Below are positions 1 to 10,494 of a stretch of 64,000 nucleotides of DNA, one piece after another. Source of the DNA: Cubamyces lactineus (Eukaryota > Basidiomycota > Agaricomycetes > Polyporales > Polyporaceae); contig JACDTU010000016.1 in assembly GCA_022376465.1 (NCBI GenBank), positions 806,001 to 870,000 on the forward strand. The letters are read 5' to 3'. Below the pieces are notes generated by a model. It had not been told where the DNA came from. It saw only the letters and a list, made by a program, of their open reading frames with translations, and searched no databases. The translations under genes were made by a program, and so were the position numbers. The stretch's first letter is position 1. Each line of letters starts with the position of its first letter.

Positions 1-464
1 TGCTAGTGGGTAATGACATACTTGAATTAATCCACTTGGATGCCTTCTATCAGAGAGTCCTACTAGATTGCATGCAACCATCCCAATGCTGTGACGAAAT
101 ATGTCAGTAGGTATCGTGCTAAACAACCCCGAAAGGCATGCATGTGATTGCGCGTCAACGACTATCGTGGTGGCTGCTAGAATGAGTTTCGGACTTGTCG
201 GTTGTGATGCCAGCACTACAGATCAGTGTACATCGACGCATTCACGATCAGCCACTTCTCCACTTGCAAACTCAGATATATACAGCGATCAGCGGCAGTA
301 AAGTAGGGGTTTTGTCGTGCCTGTAGCTGCTCAAGTCAATGCTTGATCGGTGAAGGGATAGAAATGAACGTTATATGCACAACTCTGAAGTTACGTGCAG
401 CACTACTCACCTATTAGGCAGGATATTGTATCATGTGCCCCTCGACACGTCTTCCTCGACTAAC
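1..464. other. intergenic, no gene seen
   Basis: The stretch to the left of F-box gene 1 has only short overlapping open frames with no family resemblance or convincing splice structure. It would hold the 3' untranslated region of the minus-strand F-box gene. Confidence 0.5.
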
Positions 465-1927
465 TTAGACCGCCGTCACCTCTACCGCCATACCTCCCTG
501 GACGAATGGGGCCAACATCGGCAGCAATATGTCATCTCTATCTTGCACGAAACGTGCTTGTTCCTGCTTCAGTACCCATGGGTAGTACGGTGGCTTGAGG
601 TAGCCCGCGAGCATGACATGGATACCCAAGTGTGTCAACCTCGGGTAGCGTCGCCGCCCCGACTCGTCCGTCTCAAGGCAGACATCCGCAAGGCGACTGA
701 ATGCGCTACCGGAATCCCAGAGCCAGGCGAGCGGGACGAGGAACACGAGCGATAGCTGTTCAAGGGCCGGAAATGGAGGGCTCCCGATAGCGCCTAAAAA
801 GTGGGAGAGTTCGTTCAAGAAGATCGGCGGCAATTTGGGCTTTTCCCTCTGTGGAGGCCGATGGAGGCCGTCATGATCTACCCAACCCCAAGCCGTCGAG
901 CAGGAGGTCTGAAGACAGAGAGAGCGTAATACGCTGCACTGCGCCAAGTTAGAGAAGACGTACTGCATATATTCGCCTGCAAGAGACATTCATGGAGCAA
1001 GGGTTGTAAGTCGACTTCAGCGAACAGCCCAAGAGAAGGAAAGGGCTTACGGGTAGTGGGGGCGTCGATGTAGCCGTCAGCGCGCACAAAATGGTTGAAC
1101 ACAATTCCAAAATGCGATAATTGAGGGGCAAAGGAGGGCACACGAAGATGCGGCTTTGAGTGGAAGCTCACGTCCGGGCCCCACCCTTGTGCGGAGCTGC
1201 CACAGTGTACTCCAATTCTCAGCTCTAGGGACCGTAAAGTCGAGGAATACCTCGAGCGTTCCAGCGATGAAATAAGCTCCGGCAGTTCAGAGACGACCCA
1301 GGCCACTATGCTCTCGCTATTGACGATAGAGAAAGCGCGAAGGTGGGGTTGAACCGTTATATCTTCCCCTGCATCATTACGAGTCGGCGACGCGCCCATG
1401 ACTCGGAGCTGTTCCGCCGACGGCAAGCCATAGGATGGTGGTTCATCTATGGGCGGGGTGTCGCTTGGATATACTGGCCTTATGTCACGTAGGTGATACT
1501 CCTCGAGTGTAGGGATGTCATCGATGAGGCCCAGGAGCGAGGAGAAACAGGAATTGGGCGCAAGACCACCCAGAGTGAGTGATCGCAGGTTGGGAAATAT
1601 CTTGCAATAGCCAACAACATAGCCGAGTGAGAGCATGATTCCGGTCCGCCGTTTGCCTGAGCTCGGGTCGTAGTGTAGGGTAAAGGAACGGACAAAAGGG
1701 CGGATGGTTGGGTTAAACGCGAAAACTTCGGACAGCGCCCACAACTCTTCGTTGCCTCTGGGGTCGCCCTTTAGCTTGTTGTGAATCGTTATATCGTGCC
1801 AAAGGAGAGTCCGGCATGCAGGGAGCAGGGCGCGACATACAAGGGAGCATGCTGCAATAGTATGGACGTCTCCGTCAAGGAAGCTGAGGATATGTTCGAT
1901 CGTCTCAATCGGCAGAGGGGTTGGCAT
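465..1927 (-). CDS. F-box/LRR-like protein, copy 1
   Basis: Probable substrate-recognition subunit of an SCF ubiquitin ligase, 462 residues. The N-terminus carries an F-box core (PIETIEHILSFLDGD, then ACSLVCRALLPACRTLLWHDI), the Skp1-binding helices found at the start of all four paralogs in this window. The rest is made of irregular leucine-rich segments (LRSLTLGG, LRSLELRIG, LEQLSLVFL), the likely substrate-binding part. Two exons, 1927-1051 and 976-465, flank a 74-nt intron (1050-977, GTAAGC...TGCAG) that splits an Arg codon after its first base. The same position and phase recur at 9.2, 28.6 and 56.0 kb. The ATG at 1927 is chosen because the paralogs also begin within 5-12 residues of the F-box. 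The substrate cannot be read from sequence. An F-box is clear, the ligase role is inferred from the family. Confidence 0.85.
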
Positions 1928-3004
1928 GTCGAAGACGACGTCCGGTCGAATTCAAAGTAGGATGAGTTTGAGCCATGTCAATCAGTAGTATTGATAAGTG
2001 AGAGCTGATTGGCTTAGCAGCGATACTCCTAACCCTAAGAGGAGGTGCCAAAGCAGGCCAATTTAAAAGCCCGCAACTACTTCCCAGTCGCGGTTCACCG
2101 TTCGATTCTTCGAGAGTCTGCCTTTCCTGAGACACCCCGTTGACCGAGTTCCAGCCGTCCTATGCTGATCCATGCTAATCCAACCCTAGTAAAACGGACG
2201 ACAGACTTCAAGAGCCTATCCTTACATCGGGGGCGCATCGTCGTTCGGCGTGCAGCTGGACAGGCCCTAAGCCGCAAGTTGAAGCTTTAGTAGCAACCTA
2301 GGTGCGCTCTAGCGCCCATATGTAATGTTCGCCGTCTATCCGGCGTAGCTCGTCCTCCTCCTGGGCCATCAATCTCGTAGTTGAAATAGCACGCATGGTA
2401 AAGTTGTAGCGGTGGGATGCTATGTGCAATGCACTCTTTTGGAGCGCCCTCCGATGTTCTCGGGCACGAGCTAAAAACGGTGCTGGCACAAGCCGGTGTG
2501 AACGGGTACAATGACTTCCAAGGTTACCTCCGTGCATCTTCGGTCCCATCTCGCGCTCGCATACCACGATGACTTGTCCTAAAGCACAAGTCATACCCGT
2601 ACCTCCGGCTATATGGGCGTTAAGTGCTCTTGCAGTGAGTCACTGCCCAGCCTCCGCACATCTCGGGTAGCATCATACGTATAGGCCTTCGCTGGCCGGC
2701 GTTGGACCCGGACACTCGGACAAGACGCTTGACTCACATATCCGCAAGGGTACGGTCCCGTCGCTATTTACGAGTGGCAGGGAAGCAGAGCAATGCCGTG
2801 GCCTTCTGGTTCTTGCCGTCCGTTACGGTACCGCAGATCCGGGATAATCGCCTTCTTCCACACCATACAAAAGGTGTCCATGGCCAGGGCAGGAAAAGTA
2901 CCTGTCAAGGACATTCAGCCCAGGAGCAAGCATAGAAGACGACAGCGATCCTGATACGGGCTCTCTCAACTACACAAGCACAAGTACATATACCGCCGCC
3001 TTCC
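1928..3004. other. intergenic, divergent upstream region
   Basis: About 1.1 kb between the start of F-box copy 1 (-) and the start of the carboxylesterase (+), so it should hold both promoters. The open frames here overlap in several frames and show no domain or consistent splice structure. No gene is called. Confidence 0.5.
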
Positions 3005-5506
3005 ATGAACGCGTTGTGGAAGTACGCCCCCTTTGTAGCAGCGCTGCTATACAAGAGCACGAACGCGAGCTCGGGCACGGTCATCCTCGACGATGCGACC
3101 ATCATCGGGACGAGCTCGGGTGGGGTGACACAATACCTCGGCATCCCGTTTGCTCAACCACCGTACGTCTCTCGAGACGTCTTTCCACTCTAGCTGGTGA
3201 CTTATCTGATGTTCTTTCTGAACAGAGTAGGGAAGCTCCGCCTACAACTGCCTCAACCCATCACCTCTTATACGGGCACAATCAATGCAACGACGTATGG
3301 GTACCAATGCATACAGCAAGACTTGGTTCCGCCTGCCATCCCAGATGATCTCCCGGAAGCGATCCACAACTTCCTAGCGTCTATGGGTATACCTTCAATA
3401 CCACAAAGCGAAGACTGTGAGTGATGCGCATGGCCTGGCAGCTCTGTCGAGATACGCTGGCGTACTGATTTCTCTCCCTTGCCCCTGTGCAGGTTTGACC
3501 GTCAACGTGATCGTTCCGACCGGTACCGAGCCTGGCGCAGATCTTCCAGTAGCCGCCGTGAGTTTCACATTGTTGATTCGAGCAATCTCCATTGCTCATG
3601 TACATCTGTACAGTGGATATACGGAGGTATGCATACATCCGGCCTGTGAGAATGGGTAACTTAACATCTAGTCATCGAATTGCAATAGGTGCATATCAGG
3701 TTGGATCGAATGCCGCGTGAGTTTCCGTGAAGTTAGCTGCCTAGAGAGCGTACTTGGTGTTGACGGCGCCTGTCTCAGCCTGCCTGGAGAGGTCGTGGTC
3801 AATCGGTCAATCGCGCTTGGCCAGCCAATCGTCTATGTCGCAATGAACTATCGGTACGCACTCATTCATCTATGTTACCTTGTACGGCTTCTCATTCTTT
3901 TCCTGCAGTGTCGGCGGTGAGTCCCCGGAGAGAGCATATCTTTTGGGTTTGATGGCGAATAATAACTCCTTATAGCCTTCGGATTCTTGGGAGGACGTGA
4001 GGTTCAGGAGGCCGGCGTCGGTAACCTTGGTCTGCAAGACCGTGAGTGAATGACCATTTCGCATGCATCCCATTGACTTACTGCCTACCGTGACCGCATC
4101 TCCAGAACGAGAAGCGCTGAGGTGGATCCAGAAGTACATCACCGCATTCGGTGGTGACCCACAGAAGGTTACACTGTGAGCCCGAGTTCATTCTTATGGT
4201 GGCATCACGTCAGCGTTGATATTCATCCTTCGCATCCAGTTGGGGCGAGAGCGCCGGCAGCCAGTCCATCGCGTTCCATATGGTCACCAACGGCGGCGAT
4301 AACGAAGGCCTCTTCCGTGCTGGGTTCATGGAGTCGGGCACCGTCAGGCCCGCGACGAACATCACGACTCTGCAGCCAACGTTTGACTTCATCGCATCCG
4401 AGGTCGGGTGCACGCCCGGCTCTGCAGGTGTGTTGGACTGTGTCCGCGACGTGTCCACGGATGCGCTCAAGGCGGCGATGGATAAGACTCCGACAATCTT
4501 CACGTATGGGGTACGTCGCGCTGCTATTTTGTGACAGGATCGAGTGATACTCAGCGGTGCCGTTCGATGTGCATAGGGACTAAACACGCCGTGGTTCCCG
4601 GGAGTGGATGGCGTTTTCCTCACTGATGATCCGACTCGCCTCGTCCTCGAAGGAAAGGTGGCTGACGTTCCGTTTGTTCTCGGTGGGTGGTGACCTGTGT
4701 TTCCATGAGCACAGCCAACTAATCTGGCTACCACTCAACACAGGTGATTGCGAGGACGAAGGCACTCTTTTCGCGCTTCCTTCTCTCAACGTTACGTATG
4801 TCTTAGTTCCCGCCCATCCTCGCATAACCGTCTCACAATGACTATCACGCAGCACCGACGACGAGCTCTTCCAATTCCTGAAGGAAAACTTCCTGTCGCA
4901 CGCGCCAGACAGCGCGATCAAGCGCGTGCTTGAGCTGTACCCCGCCGACCCTGCCGCGGGCTCGCCCTTTGGCACTGGAGACGCGTACAACTTTACGCGC
5001 GAATACAAGCGCATCGCTGCGTTCCAGGGCGACTTCGTCTTCGAGGGCATGCGTCGCTTCTTCCTCAAGGAGCGCGCGCATAAGCAGCGCGCGTGGACGT
5101 TCCGTAAGTCTCAGCTGTCACTCTTGCGCACTCGTTTGTGGAGTTGCTGACGATTCGTCCTCCTAGTATTCAAGAAGAACAAGGTTGAAGGACTGGGAGC
5201 AGTAAGTCATCGCCTTGGTTAGCGAGTCGCCGACAGCGTACTCACCGATTTGTCTGACAGGTGCACTCCTCCGACCTTGGAGACGTCTATGGCAACGGAA
5301 GCCTCACCGATCTCCTGGTCCGCTTCGTCAACACGCTCGACCCGAACGCGCCTGACGCGGACGTCTTCTGGCCGACGTACACCCCCGAGTCCCCGAAGAT
5401 GCTCGCGCTCGTCGATGGGGAGACGCCGCTGAAGCTGATTGAGGATACGTTCCGCGCAGAGGCGATGGACTATTTGAACTACCTCAGTACGACGTACCCT
5501 CAATGA
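3005..5506 (+). CDS. type-B carboxylesterase/lipase
   Basis: Serine esterase of the alpha/beta-hydrolase carboxylesterase family, 544 residues, a normal family length, hydrolysing ester or lipid substrates. All three catalytic residues are visible: Ser229 in W-GESAG, Glu356 in GDCEDEGTLF, and His465 in GAVHSSDL. The oxyanion motif WIYGGAY is also present. A hydrophobic N-terminus (FVAALLY, residues 10-16) suggests a short secretion signal. Fifteen exons: 3005-3162, 3226-3416, 3493-3557, 3614-3626, 3689-3716, 3779-3853, 3909-3916, 3976-4041, 4106-4175, 4240-4510, 4577-4682, 4744-4795, 4853-5103, 5167-5201, 5261-5506. All introns are 55-76 nt. Two exons are only 13 nt and 8 nt, and both are needed to keep the family sequence in frame. 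Nothing is broken. The substrate is not known. Confidence 0.9.
3614..3626 (+). other. 13-nt microexon of the carboxylesterase
   Basis: This exon encodes Trp-Ile-Tyr-Gly plus the first base of the next Gly codon, which is the oxyanion-hole motif of the family. It is flanked by a CAG acceptor and a GTATGC donor, with introns of 56 and 62 nt. Skipping it would remove the motif and shift the frame. Confidence 0.85.
3909..3916 (+). other. 8-nt microexon of the carboxylesterase
   Basis: The eight bases TGTCGGCG join NYR to FGFLGG through R-V-G-A, the expected family sequence. The left intron is 55 nt ending TGCAG, the right intron 59 nt beginning GTGAGT. The downstream frame is correct only if it is included. 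Confidence 0.8.
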
Positions 5507-6639
5507 CATGCGCGCAGGCAAGGACTTCGATGATGATGACGAGTAGAGCTGGTGCTAGACACATACTTTCTGATACACAATCAATGGGCCGTATTGGCCG
5601 ATGTGATCACCGCTAGTGTGAGTCGACCGTACAGTTGACATGATGCGCTAGAAGGTAAGTTTCTAGTCGCTCGTAACACTGAAGAATAGATTGGACGCGT
5701 CACCTTTCAATCCCTGACAATGGGTTCCATACCGCGGCGGTTGATATCGAAGGGTTTCGAATGAGCGGTGTTATTTGCGCTGGCTGCTTCAACATACCGA
5801 TGGGTGTGAGCAGTATGGCGTAGTGTGCCAGGGAGTTTCAATATTCACCACGTTCAATCTTCAGACGATGTGATCGCCATCGCCACCCAAGTTGGACGGC
5901 ACAGCATACGTCTTCGCTGTGCTGTCGGAGTAAATCAGTGATGCATGATGACCCACCACGTTTTCACGTCCACGCCTGACCACGCCCCGGAGTTGAAACG
6001 TTGAAGTGCAAAGCCTCCGCCTCAGGCTGGTGCCAGACTCCAGTGCCTGGTACCATCTCAGTTGCGCGGCATAGCGCGCCACCGCCTTTGATATCACTTC
6101 GATTCGTAGGCCGCAGCAAGGTCGTGTCGGTGCCGCCCTATCGCGAAGTCGTGCTATTCGAAATGCCACTGATGTTGCCGTGATATCGTAGTTTTAGGCT
6201 GTGTTGGGTAAGTAGCTAGAGAAGATTGCAAAAGAGCGGAGTGTGTCCGACGCGGGCGCCTAATCAATGTCCCCGGCGCCAATCAAGGGGTGTTCATGGC
6301 ATTCAAAGTTGGCGGAGCGAATATGATCATCCACTATTCAATCAATCAACCCTTGGCCTCTCCTGTGCATGGAACACTGTGAACCTCCCACGGGCGGGAA
6401 ACGTCGGTCGGGTAGAGCCTGCTAAGGACTTGTACTTAAGTTCCCTCAACGCGCTGGGGCCGGTCTGGACAAGCGCACCTCTCACGCCGGCTGTTGCCAC
6501 TACTACCTCAACGCTTCCGAGGACCAAGCCTGGGCCAACGCCAACGTTTCCTCTGTCCTGTACTGACCAAGCATACTCGCTGTTTGACCACGTGCGCTAG
6601 CACGGCACCGAGTCATTCTACCACCATCTCATCCTGCCC
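5507..6639. other. intergenic, no gene seen
   Basis: About 1.1 kb between two plus-strand genes. It should contain the carboxylesterase 3' end and the promoter of the DUF6533 gene. The longest open frame (6226-6600, plus) has no recognisable motif and a composition unlike the neighbours, so it is not called. Confidence 0.45.
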
Positions 6640-8414
6640 ATGTCCTCGGGGACGGATGCCCAAGAAAATGCAGAAATTATCGCATTCTACGAGAGTCTGT
6701 GAGTCGCTATGACTACAACTTAACCTCATGACGGGCGCGGACAGGTACTGATATTCCTGCAGGTTTGTCAACACATGCTGTCCCATCGCGGTTTTGGGTG
6801 AGTTTGAGATCTACACCGCGGAGGTTCTGAAGTTCTGATCCTCGTTGAATATGCAGCCTTCTTGTCGTATGAGTATCTCATAACGTTCGACCGGGAAGTC
6901 TCCCTATTCTGGCGGCGGAAACTCACCGGGGCGTCCGTCCTGTTCTCTACAAACCGATATCTACCCTTATTGGTTAATATCCTCAACCTGACCATATCGG
7001 CACGCATGTCGGATACGGTACGTCCCCTTTGCGCCCTCATACGGACAAGTCACTGAAGTTGGTTTTTAGAGGTGCGCTTTCCCTGTGATCGAGCCCACAG
7101 AATATTTACTGACCTCGGACCTCGTAGTTGCAACGACTATGTGAAGGCGTTGCAAACTATTGAGATTCTGCAATATATGCCTTGGGCAGGTAAGCTCGAA
7201 CATGGTAACGGTCGCAACGGGTGATGCAAAACCGACGCATGCGTTCTATCTATGGCTTTACAGCCTTCTCCGCACTTCGTACATTTGCACTCAGCAGGGG
7301 AAGTTGGGTGCTCGCCATGCTTGTCTTCCTGTTATCCGCTGTGCCCATCGGCGTCAACTTTGTGGGTCTTACTAATAGAATTCTCTATCTGTTCCATGAA
7401 ACTGACCTCGCTTCGCAGTCACAATACCGCTGGCTAGTTGTATATAACGACCCCATGCTCGGCTGTGGCAAATCTAGCACCGTCACACTCGAAACTGCGA
7501 AGAGGTAAGGTTCTCGGTCATGCAGTCTCAGCATTCCGGAATGACGTGTTGACACATCCGTAGACGTGAGTTCTGCTGCTGACTACTTGGATGCCTTGTC
7601 TCTCAACCATTTTCTTATAGTAACCATCGCCTCTCGGACGTGCCTGATGGCCGCCGACATCATCGTCCTCATCGTGACTTGGATGTCGACACTCACAACG
7701 ATGCGTTTGACCGATATTGCCTTGAAAGGCAAGCCTTCTTTTGCACGCATGCTCGTGCGTGATGGTGCGTGATTCCTAGTTGAAGTAGTGCCACATCTTC
7801 TCACATTGTCCCCAGGCACTATATATTTTAGGTAGGCCCATCGAGCGCGATGACGTTTACTTAACATATAACTAATCCGAGGCCCGTAGCGTTCTACTAG
7901 TGTTGAATACGCTGCACCTCACCTTCACCATGCTTTCGGTACGTCCACATCTTCGTGCTAATCCAGCATCTGAGCATCGACTCATCCTTCAAGTACGCCA
8001 CAGATTACCTCGGATGCTCTCTCGCCTGTCAGCTACTTCACAACCTTCACTGAGCCGTACGTCTTTCCTTCCTCCTCATAATCCTCCATTGCCATGGCGC
8101 CCTATGCTAATTGCCTTCACAGGATCACCGCCGTCCTCGTCTCCCGCTTCCTGCTCAACCTGCAAGAAGTAAACCAATACAACCACCGCTCCGCACCCGC
8201 CTCGCTCACCCAGAGCATCACCCTCGACTTCGCATCGCGCGTCGTCGGCTCGCTTGGCTCTTCGCTCGAGCCGAGTGACGATTCTGTGCGCACACCCGAA
8301 GACGGCGCACAGGATCTCGACATAGCGTGGGAAGACAACGAATTGAGTGTGCTCGACTTGAACGGGGAGGCTGGATGCTCGCGGTCCACGCACCTCACGA
8401 TGGGCGATCCGTGA
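6640..8414 (+). CDS. DUF6533-type seven-helix membrane protein
   Basis: Predicted 351-residue integral membrane protein of the basidiomycete DUF6533 family; function unknown. Seven hydrophobic helices can be traced, starting with CCPIAVLAFLSYEYLITF, including AFSALRTFAL and MLVFLLSAVPIGVNF, and ending with FTEPITAVLVSRFLLNLQEV. The signature after helix 1 is SYEYLITFDREVSLFWRRK. The C-terminal tail is acidic and Ser-rich. Proposed exons: 6640-6698, 6763-6797, 6857-7017, 7070-7071, 7128-7189, 7264-7361, 7419-7504, 7564-7565, 7621-7764, 7816-7831, 7890-7938, 7967-7992, 8033-8056, 8123-8414. Two exons are just 2 nt, and without them the frame breaks. The intron 7939-7966 would be only 28 nt. If those 2-nt exons are not used, this copy is a pseudogene. 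Confidence 0.75.
7070..7071 (+). other. candidate 2-nt exon (AG)
   Basis: The upstream exon ends with a whole codon (ACG, 7017) and the downstream exon must start as xxT-TGC to give the conserved S-C-N segment. Dinucleotide AG at 7070-7071 sits between a TTTTTAG acceptor (intron 7018-7069, 52 nt) and a GTGCGC donor (intron 7072-7127, 56 nt). Including it makes AGT-TGC and restores the frame. Treating 7018-7127 as one 110-nt intron gives a stop within 13 codons. Confidence 0.6.
7564..7565 (+). other. candidate 2-nt exon (AC)
   Basis: Second instance in the same gene. AC lies between a CCGTAG acceptor (intron 7505-7563, 59 nt) and a perfect GTGAGT donor (intron 7566-7620, 55 nt). Joining AAG-AG + AC + TA-ACC yields K-R-L-T-I-A-S-R, which leads correctly into the family segment RTCLMAADIIVLIVTW. 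A single 116-nt intron would put the downstream exon out of frame. Confidence 0.6.
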
Positions 8415-8626
8415 GCCTTTGAAATCTGAGTCATCCATTTTTATGCATGCGCAACATTATTTGTACATACGGCTCGCGATCTTGCAATTGTACTGTATAT
8501 CTACCGCGCTATATGTCTGTACGCACCCTGGAATATAGACTCGTACACTCATACCAATACGGGCAGCCTGATGCAAGGTGCTGGGTCGTGGCATGGTATG
8601 TTGAACTATAATGTTCTCACAAGCGG

Positions 8627-10031
8627 TCACGCTCGTTCAACCTGATACATCCTGTCCACCCATAAAATCTCCACCTCCACTCCGGCTCGTGTGAAGCCTG
8701 CGAAGAGAGGCATAGCCTTCTCCCTCATCTCGAGAAAATGCGCGCGCGCCTCTGAGACCCGCGCGTGCTTGCCCAGGACGAAATTCAGGTCCGCGATCAT
8801 CACCTGGATCTCAAGTCGGGCGAAGCGTGGGTAGCGCCGCGTTCCCTGATCGCCGACGTCGAGGAAGGCCTGCGCGAGCTGGTCGAATGCTTCTTGGCAA
8901 TTCAGAAGCCAATCGATGGGGTTCAGGAACACGAGCGTGAGGCGCTCGAGGTCAGGGAACGGAGGGTCTCCAGGCGCGGAAAGGAGGCTGTAGAGTTTCT
9001 CGAGGAAGAAGGGGTATATCCACACACGCGACGAGTCGAGCGGGGCTCTGTGCATCCGTTGCAAATACTCTCTATGAAAGAAAGCCGCCGAGGCATCGTA
9101 CTGGATGCATAAAGATCGGAGGGAGCTGCATCGTGGCAGGTCTGAGAAGACATTCGCCATGTGCTCGCCTGGTAAATGGGGTGGAAGGGTACGCGTTAGT
9201 CCTGAAGCAGCTCATACTACCCATATACGATCAGGGGCAATACTAGTAAGACGTACGGCCAAGAGGATCAATGTCGCCGTTTTCTTGCAAATCGTTGACG
9301 GAGATTCCAAAGTGTATCAATTGCGAAGCGAAGGAGGGAACCCTAGGCTCGTCCTTGAGGTCATTGTTCACGGGTGCCCGCAAGTCCAGAAACCTCAAAG
9401 ATGAGCTCTCGCGTCCTGAGTTCTTGACGAACGGCGCGATCGCTTGGAACGACGGGCCTCGGAGTTTGCGACGTCCCACCATCGAAAGCACGCGAAGATT
9501 GGATTGAAAGGGCGCGCCGCGTTCGGAAGAGTTGTTCGACTTTTCTGTGATATACGGCAGCGGTGGTAGGGATGGAAGCGAGTATAGTGTAGATGCTCTC
9601 ACGAAGTTGTCGCCTATGTCAAACAGGCAGAGAGCCTCCAGCGTAGGGACCGAGTCAACGAGGGCGAACAGGGCAGGCAAGTCAGCGCTATCCACGCTAT
9701 ACAATATGAGTGACTGAAGAGCTGGGAACAGTTGACAGAGGTGAATCGCGCCCTCGACCGACATCCTTGCACGCTGGCCGCAGAGGATGGTAAAGGAGCC
9801 CACGTGGGGGCCAATATCTGGGACTTGTGCGAGGATCTCGGTGAGTTTGTCTAACCTTTCCTTGAGCTTGTATGCGGGTACATTGAGGTCGACGTCCCTC
9901 CAAACGAGCGAGCGGCAACCAGGGAGGAGGCTGCGACATATGAGGGAGCACGCGGCGAGGGCCTGAAGGTCTCCATCGAGGAAGCTGAGTGCATGTTCGA
10001 TCACTTCGATGGGTAAGGACGGTGTCGCCAT
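8627..10031 (-). CDS. F-box/LRR-like protein, copy 2
   Basis: Second member of the local F-box family, 438 residues. The F-box core reads PIEVIEHALSFLDGD followed by ACSLICRSLLPGCRSLVWRDV. Leucine-rich stretches follow (LQSLILYSVD, LRFLDLRAP, LERLTLVFLNP). Two exons, 10031-9257 and 9168-8627, with an 88-nt intron whose position and phase match the other copies. The open frame extends upstream to an ATG at 10139, but 10031 is preferred because all paralogs begin just before the F-box. It is closest in sequence to copy 3 (shared LVWRDVDLNV/LLWRDVDLNV and EGAIHLCRLFPALRSL-like segments). It is read away from the DUF6533 gene, with their 3' ends 212 bp apart. The substrate is unknown. Confidence 0.85.
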
Positions 10032-10494
10032 GGGCGTAGGTGTCGTAGGGAGTCGAGAGCCGATGTACGGATCCACGTAAACAATAAATACTACGGATCG
10101 CGTGGCGTGTGACCGCAGTAATGTTGCTCGCGACGCCACCCTGGATCCAGACTGATCGACTAGATGAAGATAGAAGCGGTCATGAGTAAGGCATTCATCA
10201 GCTCATTGATACGCCTGCCATCCGTCGACACCATATAGCTCCTAAGGACTCAAGTGGCAACCTCTGGAGTCTGAGCCAAACTTAGAGTGTCGCCTTCACA
10301 ACCTCGATGAAGCATGCGCGCGAGACGTTGAAATGTTGCCACACAGCTCGGAGAGGGTCGTCTGCGAGGGATTGTTGGTTGGTGTCCATGAGAGGCGTTC
10401 AGTATCAGACAATGGTGTGAGAGAATCTGAGAATCGACTGTAAGATGTCAGCCTTCGTAGACTACGCCCACTTCATGGCCTGACGTACCTAGAG
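10032..10494. other. intergenic
   Basis: Promoter region of F-box copy 2 and 3' flank of the HET gene. No open frame with any recognisable feature. Confidence 0.5.

Noticed and set aside
101..989. Several plus- and minus-strand open frames overlapping F-box copy 1
   Set aside because: They are shadows of the minus-strand F-box exons; none has a motif.
6226..6600. 124-codon plus-strand frame upstream of the DUF6533 gene
   Set aside because: Composition is not protein-like, no domain, and the DUF6533 frame starts cleanly at 6640.
7018..7127. A single 110-nt intron in the DUF6533 gene
   Set aside because: It puts the next exon out of frame with a stop inside it; two introns around a 2-nt exon restore the family sequence. 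Kept as the refuting alternative.
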